The translations under genes were made by a program, and so were the position numbers. Positions 8,537 to 17,522 of a stretch of 64,000 bases of DNA are shown piece after piece (within the stretch, counting starts at the first letter, position 1; every line of letters begins with the position of its first letter). The DNA comes from Bacteroidales bacterium (lineage in GTDB: Bacteria; Bacteroidota; Bacteroidia; Bacteroidales; B18-G4). The notes beneath the pieces were generated by a model that ran no database searches, was not told where the DNA came from, and saw only the letters and a list, made by a program, of their open reading frames with translations. The stretch is from positions 1 through 64,000 of the forward strand of contig JAGYLD010000002.1 in NCBI GenBank assembly GCA_018401355.1. The letters run 5' to 3'.

Positions 8537-10564
8537 ATGAAAAAAGTAATAATACAATTGTTGTTTGTGCCTTTGTTTTTATTTGCATTACAGGCCTATG
8601 CACAGTTACCCGGCGAAGACGGTGCTTTTGCAAGCCGGGAAGGTATATTCGTTTACCTTGGACCTGCCATGGTAAATCCGGAGAAAACCTGGAATAATAT
8701 AAAATCATACAGCCTATTTAGAAAAGAAGCCAATGGCAATCAATGGGTTATGCTCAATGAAATAGAGTCACCGGTTACGCAAACAGAATTCGGGAAACGA
8801 TTAAAACAGGCACTGGAAATAATGCCTTATCCTGTTGACCCTGACTTACTGCCTCCGTCGCAAATCTGGAGCGACCTGATGGACGCCGACAGCCTGGCTG
8901 AGGCATGGGAATGGACAACATGGCTGCCTGTTAGGCTGGCAATCGGCATTTACTATTATGATGCTTCTGCAAAAAGAGATACAAAGTATATTTACAGGAT
9001 ACAGTATAATGGCCTCGATAATACCATTGTTGATGAATTTGAATATTCACCATCGTTTTATCCCAGGGAAGCTGATTTTCCTGCTATCATTCCGGAAGAC
9101 CAGTTGTATACAGATAACAGGCTTCAGCTTTCCTGGAAAATGGAAGGCTTTGCAGGCATTGCCTGGGCTGAATTGCAACGAAAAGATAATATTGCCGGAA
9201 CCTTTTCAGAGGTCAAAGCCGACATTTCCTTCTTTGAATCCGAAGAAAATGTTATGATATACACTTATGTTGATGAGGCTGAAAAAGACCGTTTCTTTGC
9301 CTATCGAATCATTCCGGTCGACTATTTTGGCAATAGAGGAAAAGCATCGGAAGAAGTTAAAACAGGCAATTTTGATTATTTTATGGATGTCCGCCTCCCT
9401 GATTCCATAAAGGCGGCTTCTTCCCAGGAACCCCCCGGAATAATGATAAGCTGGGAAAAAATATCAAACCCTCTCGTCAATAGTGTGTCTGTTTTCAGGT
9501 CGGAATCCCTTGATGGAGATTACGAAGAGATCGTTACATTGAACCCGGGTTTTTCCAACTACGTTGATGCTTCTGTAATACCCATGACAAAATATTTTTA
9601 TTACTTGCAACTCAATGGTTATGCTGGTGGATGTTCTCCCCGTTCTTCCAGGTTTTTTGGCATATTTCGCTCAGAGAATGCCATTCCTCCCCCGGTTGTC
9701 TACATTGCTGAGGGTGAAAATGGTAATCCGGAGATAAACATCAGGTCAACAGACATCCGAACAGCCGGATTCAGGGTTTACAGAAGGAGCCGACCGGATC
9801 CGGATTGGAAGCTTGTTTCAGGGTTTATTCCAGCAAATGATTCAGTGGTCGTTTACCTCGATGAAAATATAAATCTGCGGCCAGGAAGGTTTTATGACTA
9901 TGCAGCCGTTTCAGAAAGCCATAGTAATGTTGAAAGCACCCGGTCTGACTACGTTACTTTGAAACACGGAACGGATGTTAACGTTGCCTCACCACTGAAT
10001 TTGTTGATATCCGAAGGAGACGGGATAGTAAGACTTTCCTGGAATCATGTCAGCGATGATAACATGCAGGGATTTCTTGTGTACCGGAAAGAAATACCGG
10101 AAGGATATTCGAAAGACAAAAACCTTGACCGGGAGTTGATAACCGCGGCTCTCCTGCCGGATTATGCTACTTTTTTTATTGACTCTTCCGCTTCTGTGAA
10201 TACCAGATATGAATATTCTGTGGAAGCAGTGGATGTGTTTGGGAACAGGAGCAATGCCGCAAGCATAGTTTATTCAGGATATGCCATTAATAATTTTATT
10301 GCACCGGTGATACAGGCCGTTCGAAAAACGGACGGGATCATGCTTAGCTGGAAACCGTGTTTTCAGGAAGGTATCCTGAACACAATCATCAAAAGGAAAA
10401 CAAGTGAGGGAAAGTATACAACGATGGCCGAAATTTTACACGGTGAGTCCTGTATGTACAATGATAACGAGGTTTTTAAAGGAACCAGATATACTTACTA
10501 TTTACTGCTGGAAACAGACGATGGTCAACAGATTAATAGCAATAAACTGATAGTCAGTTTTTAA
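8537..10564 (+). CDS. Secreted fibronectin type III repeat protein
   Basis: A 675-aa protein with a clear signal peptide (about residues 1-22, ending AYAQ). At least four FN3-like modules are visible from repeated strand patterns: IMISWEKISNPLVNSVSVFRS, then GFRVYRRS, then VRLSWNHVSDDNMQGFLVYR, then IMLSWKPCFQEGILNTIIKR. Each is followed by a Y-x-Y strand of the type ending an FN3 domain. No catalytic motif, lipobox or T9SS sorting domain is seen. It starts 12 bases after the giant gene and is probably co-transcribed with it and the barrel gene. The likely role is protein-protein contact outside the cell; the partner may be the giant protein, by proximity only. Confidence 0.8.
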   Translation: MKKVIIQLLFVPLFLFALQAYAQLPGEDGAFASREGIFVYLGPAMVNPEKTWNNIKSYSLFRKEANGNQWVMLNEIESPVTQTEFGKRLKQALEIMPYPVDPDLLPPSQIWSDLMDADSLAEAWEWTTWLPVRLAIGIYYYDASAKRDTKYIYRIQYNGLDNTIVDEFEYSPSFYPREADFPAIIPEDQLYTDNRLQLSWKMEGFAGIAWAELQRKDNIAGTFSEVKADISFFESEENVMIYTYVDEAEKDRFFAYRIIPVDYFGNRGKASEEVKTGNFDYFMDVRLPDSIKAASSQEPPGIMISWEKISNPLVNSVSVFRSESLDGDYEEIVTLNPGFSNYVDASVIPMTKYFYYLQLNGYAGGCSPRSSRFFGIFRSENAIPPPVVYIAEGENGNPEINIRSTDIRTAGFRVYRRSRPDPDWKLVSGFIPANDSVVVYLDENINLRPGRFYDYAAVSESHSNVESTRSDYVTLKHGTDVNVASPLNLLISEGDGIVRLSWNHVSDDNMQGFLVYRKEIPEGYSKDKNLDRELITAALLPDYATFFIDSSASVNTRYEYSVEAVDVFGNRSNAASIVYSGYAINNFIAPVIQAVRKTDGIMLSWKPCFQEGILNTIIKRKTSEGKYTTMAEILHGESCMYNDNEVFKGTRYTYYLLLETDDGQQINSNKLIVSF

Positions 10565-10602
10565 ACATGATATATTTCGAACAATCCGGCACCAAATTTG
10601 TT

Positions 10603-10635
10603 TTTGTTGTTAACACGAAATATTTATTACATTTG
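10603..10635 (+). promoter_or_regulatory. Bacteroidetes-type promoter of the acyl-CoA synthetase gene
   Basis: A TTTG -33 element (10603-10606), a 21-base spacer and a TACATTTG -7 element (10628-10635) match the TTTG-N19-21-TAnnTTTG consensus of Bacteroidetes primary-sigma promoters. It ends 35 bases before the ATG at 10671, which fits a short leader. Confidence 0.5.
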
Positions 10636-10670
10636 TGAGCTGGTTTTTATAAATACATATACGTATCTAA

Positions 10671-12341
10671 ATGACTCCATTAATTATAAGAGATGCGGTA
10701 AAAGAAAGTGCTTTAAAGCATGCCAACAGGCCCGCTCTTTCGTTTGTTGATAAAGAACCTGTACTTTATGGGGATATGCTGCAACGGATTCTGACTCTTT
10801 CTTTATATCTCAGGAAACTGGGAATAAAGAAAAGTGACAAAGTAGCCATCTTCAGCAAGAATAGCCCGAATTGGGGTATTGCTTATCTTTCCGTTGCTTT
10901 TTGTGGCGGTGTTGTTGTGCCAATACTTCCTGATTTCAACAAAAATGAAGTCACAAACATTCTAAAGCATTCAGAATCACAAATAATTTTTGATTCTGAT
11001 GCTCTTTCTTCCAATGTTGATTTTGATAATATAAACAGCCTGGAATATGAAATCAGCATCCATGATTTTGGTATTAGAAACCATAAGCCGGGATGTTCCT
11101 TTCCTTCTTTCTCTGCTTCCGGGAAAGTCAATTCTACCCTGGACATGGAGCTTATTTTCGGTGATGTTCAGGAAGACGATCTTGCTTCTATAATATACAC
11201 TTCCGGAACGACTGGATCCTCCAAAGGAGTGATGCTTTCTCAAAAAAACATTATGTCAAATGTAATTGCTTCAGGCTTTGTTCAGGATATTAATTCTGAT
11301 GACAGGTTTCTGTCGCTGTTACCTCTGTCCCATACATACGAATTTACCATTGGCTTCATGCTGCCTTTGGTTAATGGTGCTGCAGTAAATTATATTGATG
11401 GTCCGCCGGTTGCCTCCGTACTTTTGCCCGCATTGGAAAAAGTGCGGCCAACGATAATACTGAGCGTTCCATTGATTATTGAGAAAATATACCGATCAAA
11501 GATTGAACCTAAATTCTCCAAAGGATTTTTGAGTTATGCGAAAAAGTTTGGCCCGGCAAGAAAACTCTTTTACAGGATGGCCGGAAGAAAACTCATGAAG
11601 ACTTTTGGAGGGAAATTGCATTTTTTTGGTATTGGCGGTGCACTTCTTGAGGCAGAGACCGAAAAGTTCCTTCACGAGGCGCGGTTTCCCTATGCCATAG
11701 GCTATGGATTAACAGAAACAGCTCCTCTCCTGGCAGGGTGCAATCCAAAGGAAACGAAATTCCGTTCAACGGGAAAAGCCCTCAGGGGGCAACAACTTAA
11801 ACTTGATAATATTCATCCGGAAACTGGCATCGGAGAGGTACTGGCCAAGGGCGATAATGTGATGATGGGTTATTATAAAGACCCGGTACTTACCAGGCAA
11901 AGCTTTACTGAAGACGGTTGGTTTAAAACAGGTGACCTTGCTTTTGTTGACAGTAAAGGGTACTTTTATATTAAAGGCAGAAGAAAGAATGTAATCCTTG
12001 GTGCAAGTGGTGAGAATATCTATCCTGAAGATATTGAATCTGTGATCAACAGACACAAGCTTGTAATGGAATCTATTGTTTATGAACTAAAAGGAAAGCT
12101 GGTGGCTAAAATCCATTTGAATTATGAAGAGGTTGAGAAAACATATAGAGACCTTAAAGTTTCGGCCCGGCATATGCATCACGATGCAAAAGTATACGCC
12201 AACGAAGTCCTGGAAGAAATAAAACTTTATGTCAACAGTGAGGTTAACAAATTATCAAAGATTGCTATTGTTATAGAACAACCGGTGCCTTTTGATAAAA
12301 CACCTACCATGAAGATCAAGAAATATTTGTATACGCGTTAG
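10671..12341 (+). CDS. Long-chain fatty-acid--CoA ligase (AMP-forming)
   Basis: A 556-aa member of the adenylate-forming (ANL) superfamily. The P-loop-like motif IYTSGTTGSSKGVMLS lies near residue 175, the YGLTETAPL motif follows, then GWFKTGDL with KGRRKNVI (hinge and C-terminal domain), and the late lysine region TPTMKIKKY. It would activate a fatty acid to acyl-AMP and then to acyl-CoA at the cytoplasmic membrane, for beta-oxidation or lipid synthesis. The length is typical of bacterial FadD-like enzymes. It has its own promoter and faces a convergent gene 27 bases downstream. Acyl chain specificity cannot be read from the sequence; an acyl-ACP synthetase is an alternative. Confidence 0.9.
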   Translation: MTPLIIRDAVKESALKHANRPALSFVDKEPVLYGDMLQRILTLSLYLRKLGIKKSDKVAIFSKNSPNWGIAYLSVAFCGGVVVPILPDFNKNEVTNILKHSESQIIFDSDALSSNVDFDNINSLEYEISIHDFGIRNHKPGCSFPSFSASGKVNSTLDMELIFGDVQEDDLASIIYTSGTTGSSKGVMLSQKNIMSNVIASGFVQDINSDDRFLSLLPLSHTYEFTIGFMLPLVNGAAVNYIDGPPVASVLLPALEKVRPTIILSVPLIIEKIYRSKIEPKFSKGFLSYAKKFGPARKLFYRMAGRKLMKTFGGKLHFFGIGGALLEAETEKFLHEARFPYAIGYGLTETAPLLAGCNPKETKFRSTGKALRGQQLKLDNIHPETGIGEVLAKGDNVMMGYYKDPVLTRQSFTEDGWFKTGDLAFVDSKGYFYIKGRRKNVILGASGENIYPEDIESVINRHKLVMESIVYELKGKLVAKIHLNYEEVEKTYRDLKVSARHMHHDAKVYANEVLEEIKLYVNSEVNKLSKIAIVIEQPVPFDKTPTMKIKKYLYTR

Positions 12342-12368
12342 GTAAACTGAATGGCCTGAATTAACGCC

Positions 12369-13553
12369 TCAACCCACCTTTTTCATTCTTTTTACAGGAA
12401 TAGTTCTGTCAAACATATACCGGTATGTATGGTGGACTTTATATATTTTACCACCGATCTGTTCAACATTTTTGATCATGGTCGGGTTGAAATCGCCAAT
12501 CCAGTTCATTTCCAAATCTGTATATGGAAAGCCTGGTTTCTGGACTTCATTTTCAAAGGCCATAATCAGTCCGGCTTCCACCCCTTTTCCATGAAACCTT
12601 GGAATTACCCCGAAAATCCTTCCGATGACCCGGGTGATCTTTTTTCCAAATTTTAACAGGAGTATAAAACGAAGCTTGTTCAACAAGTGGAATTTGCCGT
12701 TGAATTTCTTGAAGATCATTGAAATATCAGGTATCATGATGAAGAAGGCAATGGGTTCTTCTTTGTGGTAGCCAAAGTAAACCAACCTTTGATCGACAAT
12801 GGGTTTTATTTGTTTCATCAGGGCCATTGCCTGTGCCTTTCTCATTTTTGTCACCCCGGGAAAACGTCCCCAGGCCTGGTTATATATTTCCAGGAAGTCG
12901 ATGGCATATTTTTCAGGTTTTCTCTTATCGATCATTTCAAAAGAGTATTCAGGATTGCTGTGCACTCTTTTGCCTTTTTCAATCACGATGTCACTAATTC
13001 CTTTGCGTTCAAGTTTTTTATGGTATGTGAGTTGCCTGAAAAACAGTTCAAAACCGTAGTTTTCAAAAAGATCCTGATAATAAGGGAAATTATATGGCAT
13101 ATTGTATAAAGGCTCGGTAAAGCCTTCAACAAGGCAGCCCCAGAAGCTATCCCGTTCTCCAAAGTTTATGGGTCCATCCATGGCTTCCATACCTTTTGAT
13201 TTTAACCAATCCCTGCTTGCATCAAACAGCATATTGGCAGCATCCTGGTTGTTGATGCAATCAAAGAATCCCATTCCGCCAGTTGGTTGGTCATGTTTTC
13301 CAGACCTGTCATCAAGAAAAGCAGCCACCTTGCCAATGGTATTTCCATGTTTGTCAACCATAATCCAGCGAATGGCTTCTCCCTTTCTAAACTTTCTATT
13401 CTTCTTTGGATCGAAGATGGCTTCAATGTCCTGGTTCAGTGGCCTTGACCAATTTTTATCGTGGCTATAGAGTTTGGTGGGAAAGTCCAGGAATTCCTTT
13501 TTTGATTTCTTGTCTTTTACTTCAATGAGTTTGAAGGGTTTGTTGTAATCCAT
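12369..13553 (-). CDS. GNAT-like N-acetyltransferase-fold protein, function unknown
   Basis: A 394-aa soluble protein without signal or membrane segments. The segment FRKGEAIRWIMVDKHGNTIGKVAAFLDDR and the later VEAGLIMAFENEVQ part have the strand-helix pattern of GNAT-fold acyltransferases, and a fairly conserved block around MDGPINFGERDSFWGCLVEGF is characteristic of a family widespread in Bacteroidetes. Substrate and pathway are unknown. It is monocistronic, convergent with the acyl-CoA synthetase gene and divergent from the PdeM-like gene. The ATG at 13553 gives a compact start directly followed by conserved residues. The family assignment is by pattern and recall. Confidence 0.65.
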   Translation of the reverse strand: MDYNKPFKLIEVKDKKSKKEFLDFPTKLYSHDKNWSRPLNQDIEAIFDPKKNRKFRKGEAIRWIMVDKHGNTIGKVAAFLDDRSGKHDQPTGGMGFFDCINNQDAANMLFDASRDWLKSKGMEAMDGPINFGERDSFWGCLVEGFTEPLYNMPYNFPYYQDLFENYGFELFFRQLTYHKKLERKGISDIVIEKGKRVHSNPEYSFEMIDKRKPEKYAIDFLEIYNQAWGRFPGVTKMRKAQAMALMKQIKPIVDQRLVYFGYHKEEPIAFFIMIPDISMIFKKFNGKFHLLNKLRFILLLKFGKKITRVIGRIFGVIPRFHGKGVEAGLIMAFENEVQKPGFPYTDLEMNWIGDFNPTMIKNVEQIGGKIYKVHHTYRYMFDRTIPVKRMKKVG

Positions 13554-13681
13554 GAATAAAAGATTTCAGTAAATATATAAAACTCATGGAACATTTATAC
13601 CACAAAAATCAATTTTCAGATTCATGATCATATATAATTATGATATTCATCAGGATACTGTAATTTGTCCGGATTAAAGAG

Positions 13682-13689
13682 TATTTTTG
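13682..13689 (+). promoter_or_regulatory. Candidate -7 element (TATTTTTG) of the PdeM-like gene
   Basis: TATTTTTG matches TAnnTTTG and lies 35 bases before the ATG at 13725. The nearest TTTG upstream (13664-13667) leaves only 14 bases of spacer, so the -33 part is weak. Confidence 0.3.
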
Positions 13690-13724
13690 CCTTTTAGCAG
13701 GGTTTTATTCCTTTTAATTCTAAT

Positions 13725-14378
13725 ATGAGGAGATCAAAAATATATCTGGGGGATCAGGATTTTGAAATGCATCCTTCCAAGACATTATTCTGGAAGAATG
13801 AAAAAACACTTATAATTTCTGATCTAAAAACCGAGGTAAACGGAAAAAACGGTATATGGTCTGATGTAAAGAGAAAAGCCATAGAAAGCAATTTTCAACA
13901 GCTTTATGATCTTGTTCATTTTTATGAACCTGAAAGCATTTATTTCATTGGAAATCTTTTTAAGGTCGAAGATCAATACGAGTGGGTAAGGATGAATATT
14001 CTCATGGAGCGTTTTCGAAATATCGAATATCATCTCATAAACGATGATGAGCCAGGTAAAATGATGATGGGATCTTTTAATAAAATCAGGATCAATGAAT
14101 TGATCGTTAAGGGAAACATTGTCATATCGCATAAACCCTTGACAGAGCTGAATGGCAGTATTAATATCTGTGGTTATATAAATCCGTGTTTTCGTTATAA
14201 AAGGCGAAGGCTCACTTCTGCAAGATGTTCCTGTTTTGTATTTTCCCATAATCATTTTTTCCTTCCTTCTTTCAATAAGTCACCTGCAATGAATTATTTT
14301 GAACCCGGAAATGATCAAAGAATATATTGCATAAAAGGAAATAAAATCAAAAGCATAAAAAACAACCACTCATTTTGA
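13725..14378 (+). CDS. Degenerate PdeM-like metallophosphoesterase, probably without catalytic metals
   Basis: The 217-aa protein follows the layout of the PdeM/COG1407 metallophosphoesterases: a KTLFW-x5-LIISDL block (residues 19-34), a YFIGNLF block (73-79), a SHKP block (135-138), a GYINP block (150-154) and a late CFVF...FFLPSF block. The residues that bind metals in active members are replaced. DLH is DLK (33-35), GDLF is GNLF (76-79), GNHD is INDD (105-108) and GHxHP is GYINP; only the histidine of the HEP-like motif (136) is kept. It is therefore probably a non-catalytic homologue, perhaps with a binding role. The DNA ligase and exonuclease genes that often accompany PdeM are not in the window. 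The open frame and promoter argue against a simple pseudogene. Confidence 0.7.
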   Translation: MRRSKIYLGDQDFEMHPSKTLFWKNEKTLIISDLKTEVNGKNGIWSDVKRKAIESNFQQLYDLVHFYEPESIYFIGNLFKVEDQYEWVRMNILMERFRNIEYHLINDDEPGKMMMGSFNKIRINELIVKGNIVISHKPLTELNGSINICGYINPCFRYKRRRLTSARCSCFVFSHNHFFLPSFNKSPAMNYFEPGNDQRIYCIKGNKIKSIKNNHSF

Positions 14379-14429
14379 TAATATTTAATTTCTATGTATC
14401 TTTATATGGAAAACCAAAAATAAATTATC

Positions 14430-14642
14430 ATGACAGGTATTGCAAAGCTTGTATCCTGGATTGCCGGAACTGTGGGAGGCATACTGATTTTTGCCGGGAT
14501 CATCGGCTTTTTTATTGATGGGAATTTTCTTGGAGTTGCAAATTACTTTAATTGGTTCTATTTTGCCAATAGTTTTCTATTGCTGGCAATATGCAGCCAG
14601 CTGTTTGTAATGTCTGCAAATCTTAAGAACAGGAATAGTTAA
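14430..14642 (+). CDS. Small two-helix membrane protein
   Basis: A 70-aa hydrophobic protein with two predicted membrane helices (about residues 8-29 and 40-62) separated by a short loop with Asn and aromatic residues, and a short basic tail. I do not recognise the family. It stands alone on the + strand between the PdeM-like gene (51 bases upstream) and the Asp-box protein gene. A TATCTTTA sequence just upstream is one base off the -7 consensus, so it may be transcribed separately. No function can be assigned from sequence. Confidence 0.55.
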   Translation: MTGIAKLVSWIAGTVGGILIFAGIIGFFIDGNFLGVANYFNWFYFANSFLLLAICSQLFVMSANLKNRNS

Positions 14643-14709
14643 TAACATACTTGTTTTCTTGTTTCCTGCTTTGCTTTCTTCTGTTTTTTAGAAGAGACAA
14701 TGATTTCGT

Positions 14710-14738
14710 ATTGGTCAACGTTTTATCTTTTACTTTTG
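14710..14738 (+). promoter_or_regulatory. Candidate promoter of the Asp-box T9SS protein gene
   Basis: TACTTTTG at 14731-14738 matches the TAnnTTTG -7 consensus, with ATTG at 14710-14713 as a possible -33 element at a slightly short 17-base spacing. It lies just upstream of the ATG at 14765 and supports that start over an upstream in-frame Met at 14651. Confidence 0.35.
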
Positions 14739-14764
14739 TCATATTATTACTAATTATTTTTCCC

Positions 14765-17485
14765 ATGAAAAAAATTGTACTATTTGCTGGAACCGCAATT
14801 ATTCTTCTAACACTAACTTTATTAATTTATTTTCACAACAATGATCCCAGGGCTGCTTATGAAAAGCATCTGATGAATGAATATTCCAGGGTTCCCGATC
14901 TTTCTGAAGAAGAAATGAAGTCAATAAAAAAGCCGGATCGCCCCGATCTTGCTGCGTTACAAAACTATTTTATGCTTGCTGATCCGGAACTTGGCTACGT
15001 GCCTGTTGAAAGATTGAAAGAAGGCTATTATGCGGCCGGACGGATCAGGAATGAAAGCATACTTCGTTCCAACCGTTCCTCCATCCAGTGGCAGGCAACC
15101 GGGGCCAATATGGGTGGCCGTACACGAGCCATCATGTATGATCCCAATGCTGCTGGTGGAAATAAAGTTTGGGCTGGAAGTGTTACTGGTGGACTGTGGT
15201 ATAATAATGACATTACAAATGATTTATATCCATGGCTTCCGGTCGATGATTTCTGGGATAACCTTGCAATATCCTCTATAACATACGATCCCAATGATCC
15301 CATGACATTTTATGTTGGTACCGGTGAAGCCGAAACAGCAGTCACCATTTACCGAGAATCCTCCGGTGTGGGTATGGGCATCATGAAATCTACCGATGGC
15401 GGGGAGACATGGGAATTATTGCCCTCCACATCTGATTTTAAATATGTTACAGATGTTGTAGTGCGTGATGAAGGAGGAACAAGTGTTATTTATGCAGGTG
15501 TGGTTTCCGGTATTTATAAAGGAATCATTCACCAAAGCGAACCCAATGATGGACTTTACCGGTCTGATGATGGCGGTTTGACCTGGACTCAGGTACTTCC
15601 TGATATGAGCGGTTTTGATTCCCCATATCCGGTTTCCGATGTGGAAATTGCAGCAGATAACCGGCTTTATGTTGGTACTATGCAGAATCCTGATCTTGAG
15701 GGTGGTGGTGTTATTTTGTACTCCGATGAAGGCACTTCCGGTTCCTGGACCGTATATGACAACCAGGCTATTCTGATCCAGCAACAGTCCTATTATAATA
15801 TTCCGGGAAGAGTGGTTCTGGCATCTGCACCTTCAGATGCTTCAAGGGTTTATGCCCTCTTTGCTGTTGGATATACGGATGGCTTCGTTTATTACCGTGG
15901 CCGGTATATATTGAGAACAGATAACGGCGGACAATTTTGGATCAATCTTCCGCTTCCGGATAATGATTTTGCTACACTTGCATGGCATGCTCTTACAGCA
16001 GGTGTTGACCCGAATGATCCGGATCATATTTACGTTGGTGGTTTGGATGTGTGGAAAAGCGATGATGGCGGATTGCATTGGAGCCATTTATCAGACTGGG
16101 CTTTAATGTATTATGGTGGGGGCGATGACTATGTTCATGCTGACCAGCACGTCTCTCTTTTCAAACCGGGCTCTTCCGATGAAATGCTCTATGGATCCGA
16201 TGGTGGTGTGTTTTATACGGATGAAGCCACTTCTGGTAATCCTGCTTTCCAGGAAAAAAACAAAAGCTATAACAGCCTTCAGTTTTATTCCTGTGCTATT
16301 TCTCCGCTTGCCGGTGAAAATCGATTTATTGGGGGTCTACAGGACAATGGTACGCTTTTTTATGATGATGCCCCCCTTGACATCAATGATATGATAGATG
16401 GCGGTGACGGGGCTTATTGCTTCTGGGACAAGGATGAGCCATTGATTTTTATTACTTCGGTTTACTACAACCGGTATTCAATATTCTATAATGGTTCCTA
16501 TATTAACGATGCAGGGGAATACAGTGGCACATTCATTTGTCCTGCGGATTATGACTATAAGGAAAATATCCTATATGCCAATGCCTGCAGCTTCTTTGGG
16601 TGGAGTGCTGACAGGCTGCTGCGTGTTTCAAATATTCCTTCCAGTCCGTCAAATGCTTATATATCATTAAATACAGGGTCTATTGTACCATTCTCACACG
16701 TAAAATATTCACCTTATTCCCCTGAAGGCAAGTCTACCCTGTTTGTGGGCAGCCAGTCAGGAAGGCTCTTCAGGGTTGAGAATGCTGAATCAAATCCTGT
16801 TGCTGAGGATATAACAGGAAGCAATTTCCCGGTAGCAAATATTTCCTGTGTTGCCATTGGTGCTTCGGAAAATGAACTATTGGTAACTTTTTCCAATTAT
16901 GGTGTTACACAAGTGTTTCAGTCTTCTGACGGCGGACAAACATGGGAAGAAAAGCAGGGCAATTTCCCCGATATACCTGTAAGATGGGCTATTTACCATC
17001 CTGAAAACTCTGAACAGGCTTTACTTGCAACAGAAATTGGAGTATGGTCTACCAACTCCCTTCACCTTGAAGAACCTTTCTGGGAGCCGGCAACAGATGG
17101 ACTCGCCAACGTCAGAACAGACATGATCAAGCTGAGGGAAGCTGATAATACAGTTCTTGCTGCTACACATGGAAGAGGCTTCTTTACTGGAGTATTTGAA
17201 CTGGATCCTTATGTAGGTTTGAACGATCTTACGGAAGAAGAAATAAAAATATTTCCTAACCCTTCAAACGGAGTTTTCAGAATGCAGTTTGATATAAAAA
17301 GCAATGAGCAGATAAATATTGAAGTTTCTGATATTTCCGGGAAACTTTTATACAGGGAACAAGTATCAAATGATCAGGGGCAGTATGATAATACCATTGA
17401 TTTGACAGCCTATCCGAAAGGGATGTATGTGCTGAATGTTGGCAATGGTAAAAATGTCATACATAAAAAAATATTGGTTCAATAA
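14765..17485 (+). CDS. T9SS-secreted Asp-box (BNR/VPS10-like) beta-propeller protein
   Basis: From the ATG at 14765 the protein is about 906 aa. The Met at 14651 would add 38 residues in front of an obvious signal anchor, MKKIVLFAGTAIILLTL. At least five Asp-box motifs of SxDGGxTW type are seen (STDGGETW, SDDGGLTW, TDNGGQFW, SDDGGLHW, SSDGGQTW), which mark one or two sialidase/VPS10-like beta-propellers. The C-terminal 80 residues, starting at IKIFPNPSNG and ending KKILVQ, form a type A sorting domain of the type IX secretion system. It should be exported across the outer membrane and surface-attached or released. Catalytic residues of sialidases are not evident, so a binding or structural role is as likely as hydrolysis. 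Confidence 0.85.
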   Translation: MKKIVLFAGTAIILLTLTLLIYFHNNDPRAAYEKHLMNEYSRVPDLSEEEMKSIKKPDRPDLAALQNYFMLADPELGYVPVERLKEGYYAAGRIRNESILRSNRSSIQWQATGANMGGRTRAIMYDPNAAGGNKVWAGSVTGGLWYNNDITNDLYPWLPVDDFWDNLAISSITYDPNDPMTFYVGTGEAETAVTIYRESSGVGMGIMKSTDGGETWELLPSTSDFKYVTDVVVRDEGGTSVIYAGVVSGIYKGIIHQSEPNDGLYRSDDGGLTWTQVLPDMSGFDSPYPVSDVEIAADNRLYVGTMQNPDLEGGGVILYSDEGTSGSWTVYDNQAILIQQQSYYNIPGRVVLASAPSDASRVYALFAVGYTDGFVYYRGRYILRTDNGGQFWINLPLPDNDFATLAWHALTAGVDPNDPDHIYVGGLDVWKSDDGGLHWSHLSDWALMYYGGGDDYVHADQHVSLFKPGSSDEMLYGSDGGVFYTDEATSGNPAFQEKNKSYNSLQFYSCAISPLAGENRFIGGLQDNGTLFYDDAPLDINDMIDGGDGAYCFWDKDEPLIFITSVYYNRYSIFYNGSYINDAGEYSGTFICPADYDYKENILYANACSFFGWSADRLLRVSNIPSSPSNAYISLNTGSIVPFSHVKYSPYSPEGKSTLFVGSQSGRLFRVENAESNPVAEDITGSNFPVANISCVAIGASENELLVTFSNYGVTQVFQSSDGGQTWEEKQGNFPDIPVRWAIYHPENSEQALLATEIGVWSTNSLHLEEPFWEPATDGLANVRTDMIKLREADNTVLAATHGRGFFTGVFELDPYVGLNDLTEEEIKIFPNPSNGVFRMQFDIKSNEQINIEVSDISGKLLYREQVSNDQGQYDNTIDLTAYPKGMYVLNVGNGKNVIHKKILVQ

Positions 17486-17489
17486 TTTT

Positions 17490-17497
17490 TACATTTG
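17490..17497 (+). promoter_or_regulatory. Candidate -7 element (TACATTTG) of the two-domain acyltransferase gene
   Basis: TACATTTG matches TAnnTTTG and is placed 25 bases before the ATG at 17523, just after the stop codon of the preceding gene. No good -33 TTTG is present at the usual distance. Its position supports 17523 as the start. Confidence 0.3.
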
Positions 17498-17522
17498 TCC
17501 TTATTTACCTGATCATTCAAAC

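Noticed and set aside
14651-14764. N-terminal extension of the Asp-box protein
   Set aside because: It would place extra residues in front of a good signal anchor, and a TAnnTTTG element lies inside it; the ATG at 14765 is preferred.
17436-17522. Upstream start of the two-domain acyltransferase
   Set aside because: It lies within the T9SS sorting domain of the preceding gene; the ATG at 17523 follows a candidate promoter.
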